From NCBI GenBank assembly GCA_031366885.1, contig JANLPB010000133.1, positions 1-28,435 on the forward strand: 28,435 nucleotides of DNA, read 5' to 3'. This document shows, piece after piece, positions 1 through 5,619 of this stretch. Position 1 is the stretch's first letter. Every line of letters starts with the position of its first letter. Origin of the DNA: UBA668 sp031366885 (GTDB taxonomy: Bacteria; Actinomycetota; Acidimicrobiia; Acidimicrobiales; Ilumatobacteraceae). The notes beneath the pieces are model-generated. The model did not search any database and was not told the origin of the DNA. It was given only the letters and a program-made list of their open reading frames with translations. Position numbers and translations under genes: made by a program.

Positions 1-1
1 C

Positions 2-214
2 GACCGCATGGAGGAAGCAGGGTTCCTGCGCAGAAAGCACACGCCCCAGCCCGACGACCGGCGCGCGGTGACCGTGTCGCTCACGGCCGACGGGCGCGCC
101 GAGTGGCGCGACGCGAACATCACCTACCGTCGGCTGGTGCAGGAACACTTTGCCAAGAAGCTCACCGAGACCGACATCACTGCCCTGCAGCGCATCTCGT
201 CGAAGCTCACCTAG
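2..214 (+). CDS. MarR-family transcriptional regulator, C-terminal part (5' end outside window)
   Basis: The reading frame is open from base 2 and gives about 70 residues. They match the end of a MarR winged-helix domain: a recognition-helix tail (RMEEAGFLRRK), the beta wing with the PDDRRAVTVSLTADGR signature, then a C-terminal helix that dimerises in this family. MarR proteins are small dimeric repressors that release DNA when they bind aromatic or phenolic ligands or are oxidised. The start and most of the DNA-binding helix lie before the window, so the target cannot be inferred. Its stop TAG shares the palindrome CTAG with the stop of the convergent gene that follows. The neighbouring leftward dienelactone hydrolase is a plausible but unproven target. 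Family assignment is firm. Confidence 0.85.
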   Translation, partial: DRMEEAGFLRRKHTPQPDDRRAVTVSLTADGRAEWRDANITYRRLVQEHFAKKLTETDITALQRISSKLT

Positions 215-718
215 AGCGCAACGGTCTCCTGCCGCCCGTGCAGGACATTCAGCACTGTGCCGTTCATCCTCAGCGCATCGTCGCTTTCGTAACGTTCGCG
301 CAGCTCGTCGAATCGGGCATCGGGGTCGACCGTCAGAGCCGCGATCTCGTCGAACAACTGCAGCTGGGCCGCGCTCGGCGGCTCGCCTGACTCCCAACCC
401 TCTCCCCACACATCCCACGGCAACATCTCGACCTTGTTCAGAGCGGCAAAGTCCAGTCGCAAGTTGCCCGCGATCCAGTGAGCGGCTATCGAGCTGACGG
501 GCGAGGGCAAGTACAGCCGCCGAATCACGCTCGTGTATCGCTTCGGACTGCTCCGTCGACAGGTCGGCGCCGTACAGCTCCTTGGCGAACAAGTCGTACA
601 CGAGCAGGCCTTGCACGGTTGCGACAGTTTCGCGAACGTTGCCCGAACTGACATCGCCGCCGTCGAGAGTGGTGAACCGGCCGGGCGTGGCGTAGTAGTC
701 GAGCGACTCCCGGCTCAT
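211..718 (-). pseudogene. Transglutaminase-like protein, internally deleted and frameshifted remnant
   Basis: Two leftward frames together look like the two ends of one protein. The frame starting with ATG at 718 gives about 75 good residues (MSRESLDYYATPGRFTTLDG, then GLLVYDLFAKELYG). Near 485-510 homology moves to another frame, which ends at 211 with HWIAGNLRLDFAALNKVEML, PWDVWG and an acidic helical tail. From family knowledge, intact actinobacterial transglutaminase-like proteins with these ends are about 280-300 residues and carry the catalytic Cys (GNCRHF-type motif) and His (DHW motif) between them. Here roughly 110 residues, including that whole core, are missing and the frame changes. 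The start lies 2 nt after the stop of the upstream hydrolase gene, so it was probably cotranscribed. It is most likely a dead gene; an assembly error is the alternative. Confidence 0.72.
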
Positions 719-720
719 CG

Positions 721-1539
721 TCAGTCAGCCCCCGCTGATTGAAGACGGGTGGCGAAGAAGGCGAGGATCTCGTCGCGGGCCGCGATGGTTGGCTGACCGA
801 CCTCGTCGATGAGTTCCGTCGTGACCACGCTGTGCGGCACGCCAGTCCATCCGCCCGCGGCCGCTGCCGAGTCGGGCAACGTGCGAGCCAGAAGCCGATC
901 GCCCAGCGCTCGGTCGAAGGCTTCGAAGCGTTCGGCCCTGCAGTACGTGTCGCCGGCGAAGCGATACGCCAGCACCGTCAGGTTCTCGTCGTCCAGCCGA
1001 TGCCGAATGGTGACCATCTCGGAGTCGATGATGCCGGTGCTTGCGTGATCGTCAAACGGCATCGACGGTTGCGACATCACCGGAGCCAGCATCGACGGTT
1101 CCAGCATCATACCGAGCGCGAAGTTTCCGGTGAAACACATGCCGATCGCACCGACGCCTGGTCCTCCGCACTCGGAATGCGCGTGCGCGGACAGCTGTCG
1201 CAGCCACGTCACCATCGGGCTCGGCCGACCCTCGGCGAACGAGGTGAACTCGCGCCGCACGCAGGGCAACACGAACGACTGATTTGCGATCTCCATCGTC
1301 GGCACGGCACCGTCCGGGCCGAACAGGCTGGGCATCCACACGGTGAAGCCAGCGTCACGGACCCAGCGCGCAAAGCGGGCCACATACGGCGAGATGCACG
1401 GCATCTCGGTCATCACGATGACTGCCGGGCCACTGCCGGCGACATAGACCAACTTCGTCGCATCGTCGTCAGTCCCGAAGGTCAGTGTTCGCCTCTCGAA
1501 GTCATCGAGCGGGTCCAGCTGATCTAGTGCATGCTTCAT
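721..1539 (-). CDS. Dienelactone hydrolase family protein
   Basis: 272 residues with an alpha/beta-hydrolase fold of the DLH type. The nucleophile is a cysteine in GMCFTG (Cys135). An early glutamate in VMTEMP (Glu45) matches the residue that pairs with that cysteine in DLH enzymes. The likely acid and base are Asp197 (RFAGDTYC) and His236 (VPHSVV). Family members hydrolyse dienelactones in chlorocatechol breakdown, but many actinobacterial homologues have unknown substrates. The ATG at 1539 is preceded by GGGGAG at a 7-nt spacing, a good ribosome site, unlike many genes in this window. The next gene (the broken transglutaminase) follows after 2 nt. The promoter should lie in the unusual AT-richer gap upstream. 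Confidence 0.9.
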   Translation of the reverse strand: MKHALDQLDPLDDFERRTLTFGTDDDATKLVYVAGSGPAVIVMTEMPCISPYVARFARWVRDAGFTVWMPSLFGPDGAVPTMEIANQSFVLPCVRREFTSFAEGRPSPMVTWLRQLSAHAHSECGGPGVGAIGMCFTGNFALGMMLEPSMLAPVMSQPSMPFDDHASTGIIDSEMVTIRHRLDDENLTVLAYRFAGDTYCRAERFEAFDRALGDRLLARTLPDSAAAAGGWTGVPHSVVTTELIDEVGQPTIAARDEILAFFATRLQSAGAD

Positions 1540-1651
1540 ACGTCGACTCCCCAGCAGTCAAGTTGCCAAGAGTCTCCCTCGTGGGTGGGCGTCAGCGCAA
1601 TCGGTGCGTCGACCCGCCGGCCGCAAAGAATTCAAAGAACTGATTGACAAG

Positions 1652-1665
1652 AGAACATACGTTCT
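1652..1665. promoter_or_regulatory. LexA-box-like palindrome AGAACATACGTTCT
   Basis: A perfect inverted repeat with 5-bp arms and a 4-bp spacer. The core GAAC-ATAC-GTTC fits the Gram-positive/actinobacterial SOS box (CGAAC-RNRY-GTTYG) at every core position; only the outer C/G flanks differ. On the minus strand the embedded TATGTT could be the -10 of the hydrolase gene 113 bp away, so a repressor bound here would block it. On the plus strand a TTGACA lies just upstream, but no convincing gene follows. LexA binding is inferred from the motif alone. Confidence 0.45.
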
Positions 1666-1686
1666 GTACGTAAGCATTACGTAAGC
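1658..1686. repeat. TACGT direct repeats overlapping the palindrome
   Basis: TACGT occurs at 1658, 1667 and 1678. The last two copies extend to an identical 9-mer TACGTAAGC, 11 bp apart, about one helical turn. The third lies within TTACGTAA, a perfect 8-bp palindrome. Spacing by one turn is typical of sites for cooperatively binding regulators. No regulator is identified. Confidence 0.5.
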
Positions 1687-1811
1687 CGTTGGTATCCGTT
1701 CGTACGAGTTCACCTCTTTCAGACGGGCATCGTCCGAAAGCGAACGGCTGCATCGCTCGTCGGATGAAAGCATGAATGACCTGCTTGCACGGTTGTACGT
1801 GGGCGCGCGCG

Positions 1812-2870
1812 TCAGCACCAATCATCGCTGGCGTTCCTCTCCGGATCGGCGATCGGTAGTGGCACCTGGCCGAGGGCCCGGCGGGCCGATGCTTGCTGGC
1901 CGTCGTACTCGTAGTGCACCGTCACCGACTGGAAGCCTTTGAACTGTTGGGCGTTGACTGCGTCGAGGTAGGCGCGACGATCAGCGTCGGTGAGGTCAAC
2001 GTTGTCGGTGAACGGCGTCAACAGCGCCCGGGGGTACAACCGTTTGGTGAGCACCACATTGACTTCCGATCCGATCACGAGGCCGACGGCAGCGAGGAAG
2101 ATCCATGCCAACAAGCCGAGTACGAGCGCGAACACTCCGTACGTGGAGTCCGAGTCCTTGACGACGTTGCCGACGAAGGCCGCGCCGAAGAACTGAAGAA
2201 GTTGCCAGATGACGGCTGCAACGATCGCTCCGGTCACGACGTCGCGACGGCGCACCTGGTCGGGGCGGAATATTCTGAACGTCAGCACGAACACGGCCGC
2301 ATTGACCAATATCGACACGACAATTGCGCCGAGGGTGCTCCACGCTCCGACGTCGGCGCCGAACGCCGTGGCGTTTGAGCCCGCGCCCGACAGGATCGTC
2401 GTCGCCACGATGGCAGACCCGACGAGGGGAATGAGGCGCAGGCTTCGCAGTCGTGACCGGATTGGGTTCGGTCGTCGGTTGCGGGGAACCGACCAGGTGA
2501 CATTCATTGCGTTTTGGATCGCCTGGGCGACACCGAGGGCGCCGTACACCGCAACAAGACCGCCGACGATGATCGCACCAAGGCTGCCCTGCAAACCCTG
2601 CGGTTCCGCGAGCTTGTCACCGATCACCGGGAACTGACTGAGCGTGGAGTCGAGGATTCGTTGCTGCAGCGCAGGGTGGCCGTCGAGAACGAACCCGAGC
2701 ACCGAGGTGAGGAGTAGCAGAAGCGGGAACAGCGACAGGAAGCCGTAGTACGTGATGAGGGCAGCGAGGTACGGCCCTTGGTCCTCGCCGAACTTGTAGA
2801 TCACCCCGATCGGGAATCCCACGACCGGGTGCCGACGTTGGAAGGCGTCGACTCGATCCGTGAATGACAC
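1812..2870 (-). CDS. YihY/BrkB-family inner-membrane protein
   Basis: 352 residues with about six hydrophobic segments, including the family hallmarks YLAALITYYGFLSLFPLLLL near the N-terminus, GALGVAQAIQNAMNVTW, and a late YGVFALVLGLLAWIFL segment followed by GSEVNVV. The family (once wrongly called RNase BN) consists of membrane proteins of uncertain role, with suggested links to transport and envelope properties. The start is GTG at 2870, with a strong purine run (GGAGGGGG) upstream on the minus strand. The C-terminal 80 or so residues are hydrophilic and probably cytosolic. It is transcribed alone, away from the thiolase; the 143-bp divergent gap between them shows no clear promoter to me. 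Confidence 0.9.
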   Translation of the reverse strand: MSFTDRVDAFQRRHPVVGFPIGVIYKFGEDQGPYLAALITYYGFLSLFPLLLLLTSVLGFVLDGHPALQQRILDSTLSQFPVIGDKLAEPQGLQGSLGAIIVGGLVAVYGALGVAQAIQNAMNVTWSVPRNRRPNPIRSRLRSLRLIPLVGSAIVATTILSGAGSNATAFGADVGAWSTLGAIVVSILVNAAVFVLTFRIFRPDQVRRRDVVTGAIVAAVIWQLLQFFGAAFVGNVVKDSDSTYGVFALVLGLLAWIFLAAVGLVIGSEVNVVLTKRLYPRALLTPFTDNVDLTDADRRAYLDAVNAQQFKGFQSVTVHYEYDGQQASARRALGQVPLPIADPERNASDDWC

Positions 2871-3013
2871 GTCGCACCCCCTCCCTGAACGGCTACCACC
2901 GACGCACTGTTCCCCACGACGAGAAGCCGCAAACCCGGGCTCATCTCCGATTGCGTGACGACACGTTCGCGCGGGCAGACTCTGCGCCAGTTCTCAGCCG
3001 CAAGGAGCCAGTA

Positions 3014-4195
3014 ATGCCCACCCCCGAAACCACCGCCGTCATCGTCGATGCCGTTCGCACCCCGCTCGGTCGGCGCAACGGCAAGCTGAAGGATTGGCAT
3101 CCAGTCGATCTCGCTGCCGAGACGCTCAAGGCGCTGCAGGAACGCACCGGTATCGACCCGGGCTTGGTCGACGACGTGATCATGGGCTGCGTCATGCAGG
3201 TCGGCGAACAAGCGGTCAACATCGCTCGCAACGCAGTGCTCGCCGCGGGTTGGCCCGAGCACGTGCCGGGAACCACCATCGACCGTCAGTGCGGCAGCAG
3301 CCAGCAGGCCGCCCACTTCGCCGCGCAGGGCGTCATCGCCGGCGCCTACGACATCGTGGTCGCCGCGGGCGTGGAAGTCATGACGCGGGTTCCGATGGGC
3401 TCCTCCATGGCTGACGGCAAATTCGGCTTTCCGTTCGGCCCGAAGGTAGGCGCCCGCTACGCGCCCGAGGGCGGGCTCGTGCCGCAGGGCATTTCCGCAG
3501 AGATGATTGCCGACAAGTGGGGTCTCACGCGCGAGGACCTCGACGCGTTTGGAGCGCGCTCACAGGAGTTGGCCCGGCGCGCCACCGACGAAGGCCGCTT
3601 TGCTCGTGAGATCTTGCCGCTACTCGGCTCCGATGGCGCACTGATGTCTGTCGACGAAGGGCTGCGCGATACCACCCTCGAGTCCCTGGCCAAGCTCAAG
3701 CCCGCCTTTCGCCCAGAAGAGGAGGGTGGCCGGGTCACGGCCGGCAACTCGTCGCAAATCACCGATGGCGCGTCGGCTTTGTTGATCATGAGCGAGGCGA
3801 AGGCCACACAGTTGGGCCTCACACCGCGCGCCCGTTTCGTCAACTTCAGCCTGGCCGGCGACAACCCGCGCATGATGCTGACCGCTCCCATCCCCGCCAC
3901 CCACAAGGTGCTGGCCCGCGCCGGGCTGACCATCGACGATATGGATCTCACTGAGATCAACGAAGCATTCGCCTGTGTCGTGCTTGCGTGGGAGAAAGAA
4001 CTGCACCCCAACATGGCCACGGTCAACGTCAACGGGGGTGCCATCGCACTCGGCCACCCTCTGGGCGCCTCTGGGGCGCGTTTGATGACGACGCTGCTGT
4101 GCGAGCTCGAACGAACCGGGGGCCGTTACGGACTGCAGACCATGTGCGAGGGTGGCGGCATGGCGAACGCGACGATCATCGAACGGCTCGGCTGA
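3014..4195 (+). CDS. Thiolase (acetyl-CoA C-acyltransferase)
   Basis: 393 residues, full length for the thiolase family. The acylated nucleophile is Cys93 in DRQCGSSQQA. The other catalytic parts are NEAFA, His348 in GGAIALGHPLGASGAR and Cys378 in CEGGGMANATI. Thiolases either cleave 3-ketoacyl-CoA in beta-oxidation or condense acyl-CoAs; sequence alone does not decide which. The closest subtype by eye is the FadA/FadI-like acetyl-CoA acyltransferase common in actinobacteria. An in-frame ATG exists far upstream, but ATG 3014 is preferred: AAGGAG (3002-3007) sits 6 nt before it and the family's N-terminal strand starts right after. It is monocistronic in this window, with no beta-oxidation partner next to it. 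Confidence 0.93.
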   Translation: MPTPETTAVIVDAVRTPLGRRNGKLKDWHPVDLAAETLKALQERTGIDPGLVDDVIMGCVMQVGEQAVNIARNAVLAAGWPEHVPGTTIDRQCGSSQQAAHFAAQGVIAGAYDIVVAAGVEVMTRVPMGSSMADGKFGFPFGPKVGARYAPEGGLVPQGISAEMIADKWGLTREDLDAFGARSQELARRATDEGRFAREILPLLGSDGALMSVDEGLRDTTLESLAKLKPAFRPEEEGGRVTAGNSSQITDGASALLIMSEAKATQLGLTPRARFVNFSLAGDNPRMMLTAPIPATHKVLARAGLTIDDMDLTEINEAFACVVLAWEKELHPNMATVNVNGGAIALGHPLGASGARLMTTLLCELERTGGRYGLQTMCEGGGMANATIIERLG

Positions 4196-4220
4196 CCGGC
4201 CCAGCTGAACGGCCAGCGCG

Positions 4221-4242
4221 ACCGTTCACGCAACCGTTCACG
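4221..4242 (+). repeat. Two direct copies of ACCGTTCACG
   Basis: Identical 10-mers at 4221-4230 and 4233-4242, 12 bp apart. The second ends in TTCACG, which is correctly placed (17-bp spacer) as a -35 element for the TAGCCT -10 of the next gene. This could be a small operator overlapping that promoter, or chance. Confidence 0.4.
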
Positions 4243-4259
4243 TCAAGAAGAGCTTCAGA

Positions 4260-4265
4260 TAGCCT
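4260..4265 (+). promoter_or_regulatory. -10 element TAGCCT, probable leaderless promoter
   Basis: TAGCCT lies 6 nt before ATG 4272, with a TTCACG -35 (4237-4242) at a 17-bp spacing. Transcription would start at or within a base or so of the start codon. There is no Shine-Dalgarno sequence. Confidence 0.55.
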
Positions 4266-4271
4266 GCAGGC

Positions 4272-4538
4272 ATGCCGGCGCTGTCAACCATCATCTGGGT
4301 GCTCGTCGGTCTCGGCGGTGGCTATGTCCTGTGGAAAAGTGGCGTCGGAATGCTGCGCAGTTTCACCACGCCGATGCCAGCTCCACCACCGCCCGGCGAG
4401 ATGCGGCGCATCAACGTGAGGTACCGCTGCACGGTCTGTGGGCTGGAGTTGAAGATGATGTTGGCACCTGACGAAGACCCACCACCGCCACGCCATTGCC
4501 TGGAGGACATGGTGATCGTCGCGCCACTCTTCGAGTGA
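4272..4538 (+). CDS. Small membrane-anchored protein with a CxxC...HC motif
   Basis: 88 residues. Residues about 5-22 form one hydrophobic helix (IIWVLVGLGGGYVLW). A Pro-rich linker follows, then a short domain with YRCTVCGLELKM and a later PPPPRHCLEDM. The CxxC plus HC spacing suggests a small zinc ribbon or a metal or redox site. I recognise this as a conserved actinobacterial hypothetical type but know of no defined function. It probably sits in the membrane with the domain on one face. It lies just upstream of the crgA-trpG-pknB block and is convergent with crgA. The start is supported by the leaderless-type promoter. The ORF is short but its composition and motif are protein-like. Confidence 0.75.
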   Translation: MPALSTIIWVLVGLGGGYVLWKSGVGMLRSFTTPMPAPPPPGEMRRINVRYRCTVCGLELKMMLAPDEDPPPPRHCLEDMVIVAPLFE

Positions 4539-4540
4539 TG

Positions 4541-4561
4541 TTACGCACAGCCTGTGGATAA
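4541..4561. promoter_or_regulatory. Inverted pair of DnaA-box-like 9-mers
   Basis: TTACGCACA (4541-4549, one mismatch to TTATNCACA) and TGTGGATAA (4553-4561, reverse complement TTATCCACA, a perfect DnaA box) face each other across 3 bp. Together they form an imperfect 21-bp palindrome. The loop is too short for a good RNA hairpin, so a protein site is likelier than a terminator. It sits in the 90-bp convergent gap before crgA, a locus that lies near oriC in mycobacteria. Confidence 0.4.
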
Positions 4562-4593
4562 CCCTGTGACGTAATTACAGCCGTGTCACTCAT

Positions 4594-4616
4594 CACAGCG
4601 AGCACGTCACAGCGAG
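4594..4616 (+). repeat. Two direct copies of CACAGCGAG
   Basis: Identical 9-mers at 4594-4602 and 4608-4616 in the convergent gap between the small membrane protein gene and crgA. Nearby is the palindrome GTAATTAC (4571-4578). The function is unknown. The gap must contain termination signals for both genes, but no classic hairpin with a T-tract is visible. Confidence 0.4.
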
Positions 4617-4628
4617 GTCAGCCAGGAG

Positions 4629-4949
4629 CTACTTCCACTTGGTGGCGGTGAACAACCCGGCAAGCATGAAGCACAGGCCGACCAGCACCGGGGTGTTGGT
4701 GTTGTTGAACGACGGAATCAGGTAGCGCGAGAGAATTGCCAACACACCAAGGCCGATGAACACGGCCATCATGATGGGGACCCATTTCGGGCTCTCGTAG
4801 AACTCCTTCGGAGTCGGCGGCGTGTAGCGCGACGACTGCCCGATAGAGCTCTCGTGATGGGCCGCCTCTTTGGCCATCGAGGTGACCTGGCCGGGCTTGG
4901 TGCCCTTTGGCGTTACACGGCCGGTTGTTCTGCGTTTCGGAGGAGCCAC
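4629..4949 (-). CDS. crgA: Cell division protein CrgA
   Basis: 106 residues from GTG 4949. A basic, flexible N-terminus (APPKRRTTGRVTPKG) leads to SSRYTPPTPKEFYESPKWVP, then two transmembrane helices (about 62-84 and 87-103) ending in TATKWK. Two closely spaced helices at the C-terminus are the CrgA design. In mycobacteria and Streptomyces CrgA is a small membrane scaffold that binds FtsZ, FtsQ and penicillin-binding proteins and couples septation to wall synthesis. The location next to trpG and pknB matches M. tuberculosis Rv0011c-Rv0014c. A TTG at 4982 would add 11 residues but would overlap the divergent gene; the TAGACT -10 placed 8 nt before GTG 4949 favours the shorter form. Confidence 0.88.
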   Translation of the reverse strand: MAPPKRRTTGRVTPKGTKPGQVTSMAKEAAHHESSIGQSSRYTPPTPKEFYESPKWVPIMMAVFIGLGVLAILSRYLIPSFNNTNTPVLVGLCFMLAGLFTATKWK

Positions 4950-4957
4950 GGCGGGAG

Positions 4958-4963
4958 AGTCTA
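4958..4963 (-). promoter_or_regulatory. -10 element TAGACT for crgA, probable leaderless promoter
   Basis: On the minus strand TAGACT is followed by 8 nt and then GTG 4949. There is no ribosome-binding site in between. The same arrangement recurs at many genes in this window. Confidence 0.5.
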
Positions 4964-5011
4964 GGCCCAACACATTCGACAATGGCCGGTCTCAACGGGC
5001 AGGCTGTACTC

Positions 5012-5584
5012 GTGCCGCGCATTCTCGTGATCGACAGCTACGACAGCTTCGTCTACAACCTCGTCCAGTACCTCGGCGAACTCGGTGCCGAACCGATCGT
5101 GGTGCGCAACGATCAACTGACTGTCGACGAGGCCTTGGAATTGGCACCCGATGCGGTGCTGCTCTCCCCCGGGCCCGGGCGGCCGGAAGACGCTGGCATC
5201 ATCTGCGAGGCAATCCCGATCTTTGGTAGCGCCGGTATCCCGGTGCTTGGCGTGTGCCTCGGCCATCAAGCAATCGGCCACGTGTTCGGCGGCAAGGTTG
5301 TGCGGGCGCCGAACCTGATGCACGGCAAGACGTCGCCGATCCACCATGAGGGGGTCGGGGTCTTCGAGGGGCTTGCGTCGCCGCTGACGGCCACCCGGTA
5401 TCACAGCCTGGTCATCGACCCAGCCACGATGCCGGAGTGCCTCGAGGTCACCGCAACATGCGACGACATCGTGATGGGAGTCCGCCACCGCGAGCTGCCC
5501 ATTGAAGGCGTGCAATTCCACCCGGAGAGCATTCTCACCGGCGCCGGTCACGATCTGCTGCGCAACTTTCTACGCCGCACGTAG
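5012..5584 (+). CDS. trpG: Glutamine amidotransferase, anthranilate/aminodeoxychorismate synthase component II
   Basis: 190 residues of class I glutamine amidotransferase. The catalytic triad is Cys82 (GVCLGHQ), His170 and Glu172 (GVQFHPES). LSPGPGRPEDAG is the oxyanion-hole loop, and the N-terminus RILVIDSYDSFVYNLVQYLG is typical. The enzyme releases ammonia from glutamine for chorismate conversion to anthranilate (tryptophan) or 4-amino-4-deoxychorismate (folate). No TrpE or PabB partner is nearby, so it could serve either or both. The position beside crgA and convergent to pknB is that of Rv0013 in M. tuberculosis. GTG 5012 is preferred, with GGGCAGG 9 nt upstream; ATG 4982 would add 10 atypical residues. 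Confidence 0.93.
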   Translation: MPRILVIDSYDSFVYNLVQYLGELGAEPIVVRNDQLTVDEALELAPDAVLLSPGPGRPEDAGIICEAIPIFGSAGIPVLGVCLGHQAIGHVFGGKVVRAPNLMHGKTSPIHHEGVGVFEGLASPLTATRYHSLVIDPATMPECLEVTATCDDIVMGVRHRELPIEGVQFHPESILTGAGHDLLRNFLRRT

Positions 5585-5599
5585 CGAGCGCGTCGCTCG
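5585..5599. terminator. Short hairpin between convergent trpG and pknB
   Basis: CGAGCG-CGT-CGCTCG is a perfect 6-bp stem with a 3-nt loop. It begins right after the trpG stop and lies 20 nt from the pknB stop. It could help end transcription from both sides. There is no T-tract, so support is modest. Confidence 0.35.
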
Positions 5600-5619
5600 A
5601 CTGGTGCGGCACACCGCGA

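Larger units (their letters stand above)
1540..1811. other. Non-coding gap with operator-like repeats
   Basis: About 270 bp lie between the dienelactone hydrolase start and the BrkB stop. No ORF here has convincing composition; a leftward frame (1592-1825) is rich in Cys and His and looks random. The middle (about 1620-1690) is clearly more AT-rich than its surroundings. It holds a TTGACA hexamer (1644-1649), a perfect AGAAC-N4-GTTCT palindrome and TACGT direct repeats, listed separately. It probably carries the leftward promoter of the hydrolase operon. It could also be what is left of a lost gene. Confidence 0.5.

Noticed and set aside
739..1527. 262-residue rightward ORF antisense to the dienelactone hydrolase
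   Set aside because: The leftward frame has the GMCFTG active site and a good ribosome site; the antisense frame has no recognisable domain.
1592..1825. 77-residue leftward ORF in the gap after BrkB
   Set aside because: Unusual composition (Cys, His), no ribosome site, overlaps the BrkB stop, and it runs across the operator-like repeats.
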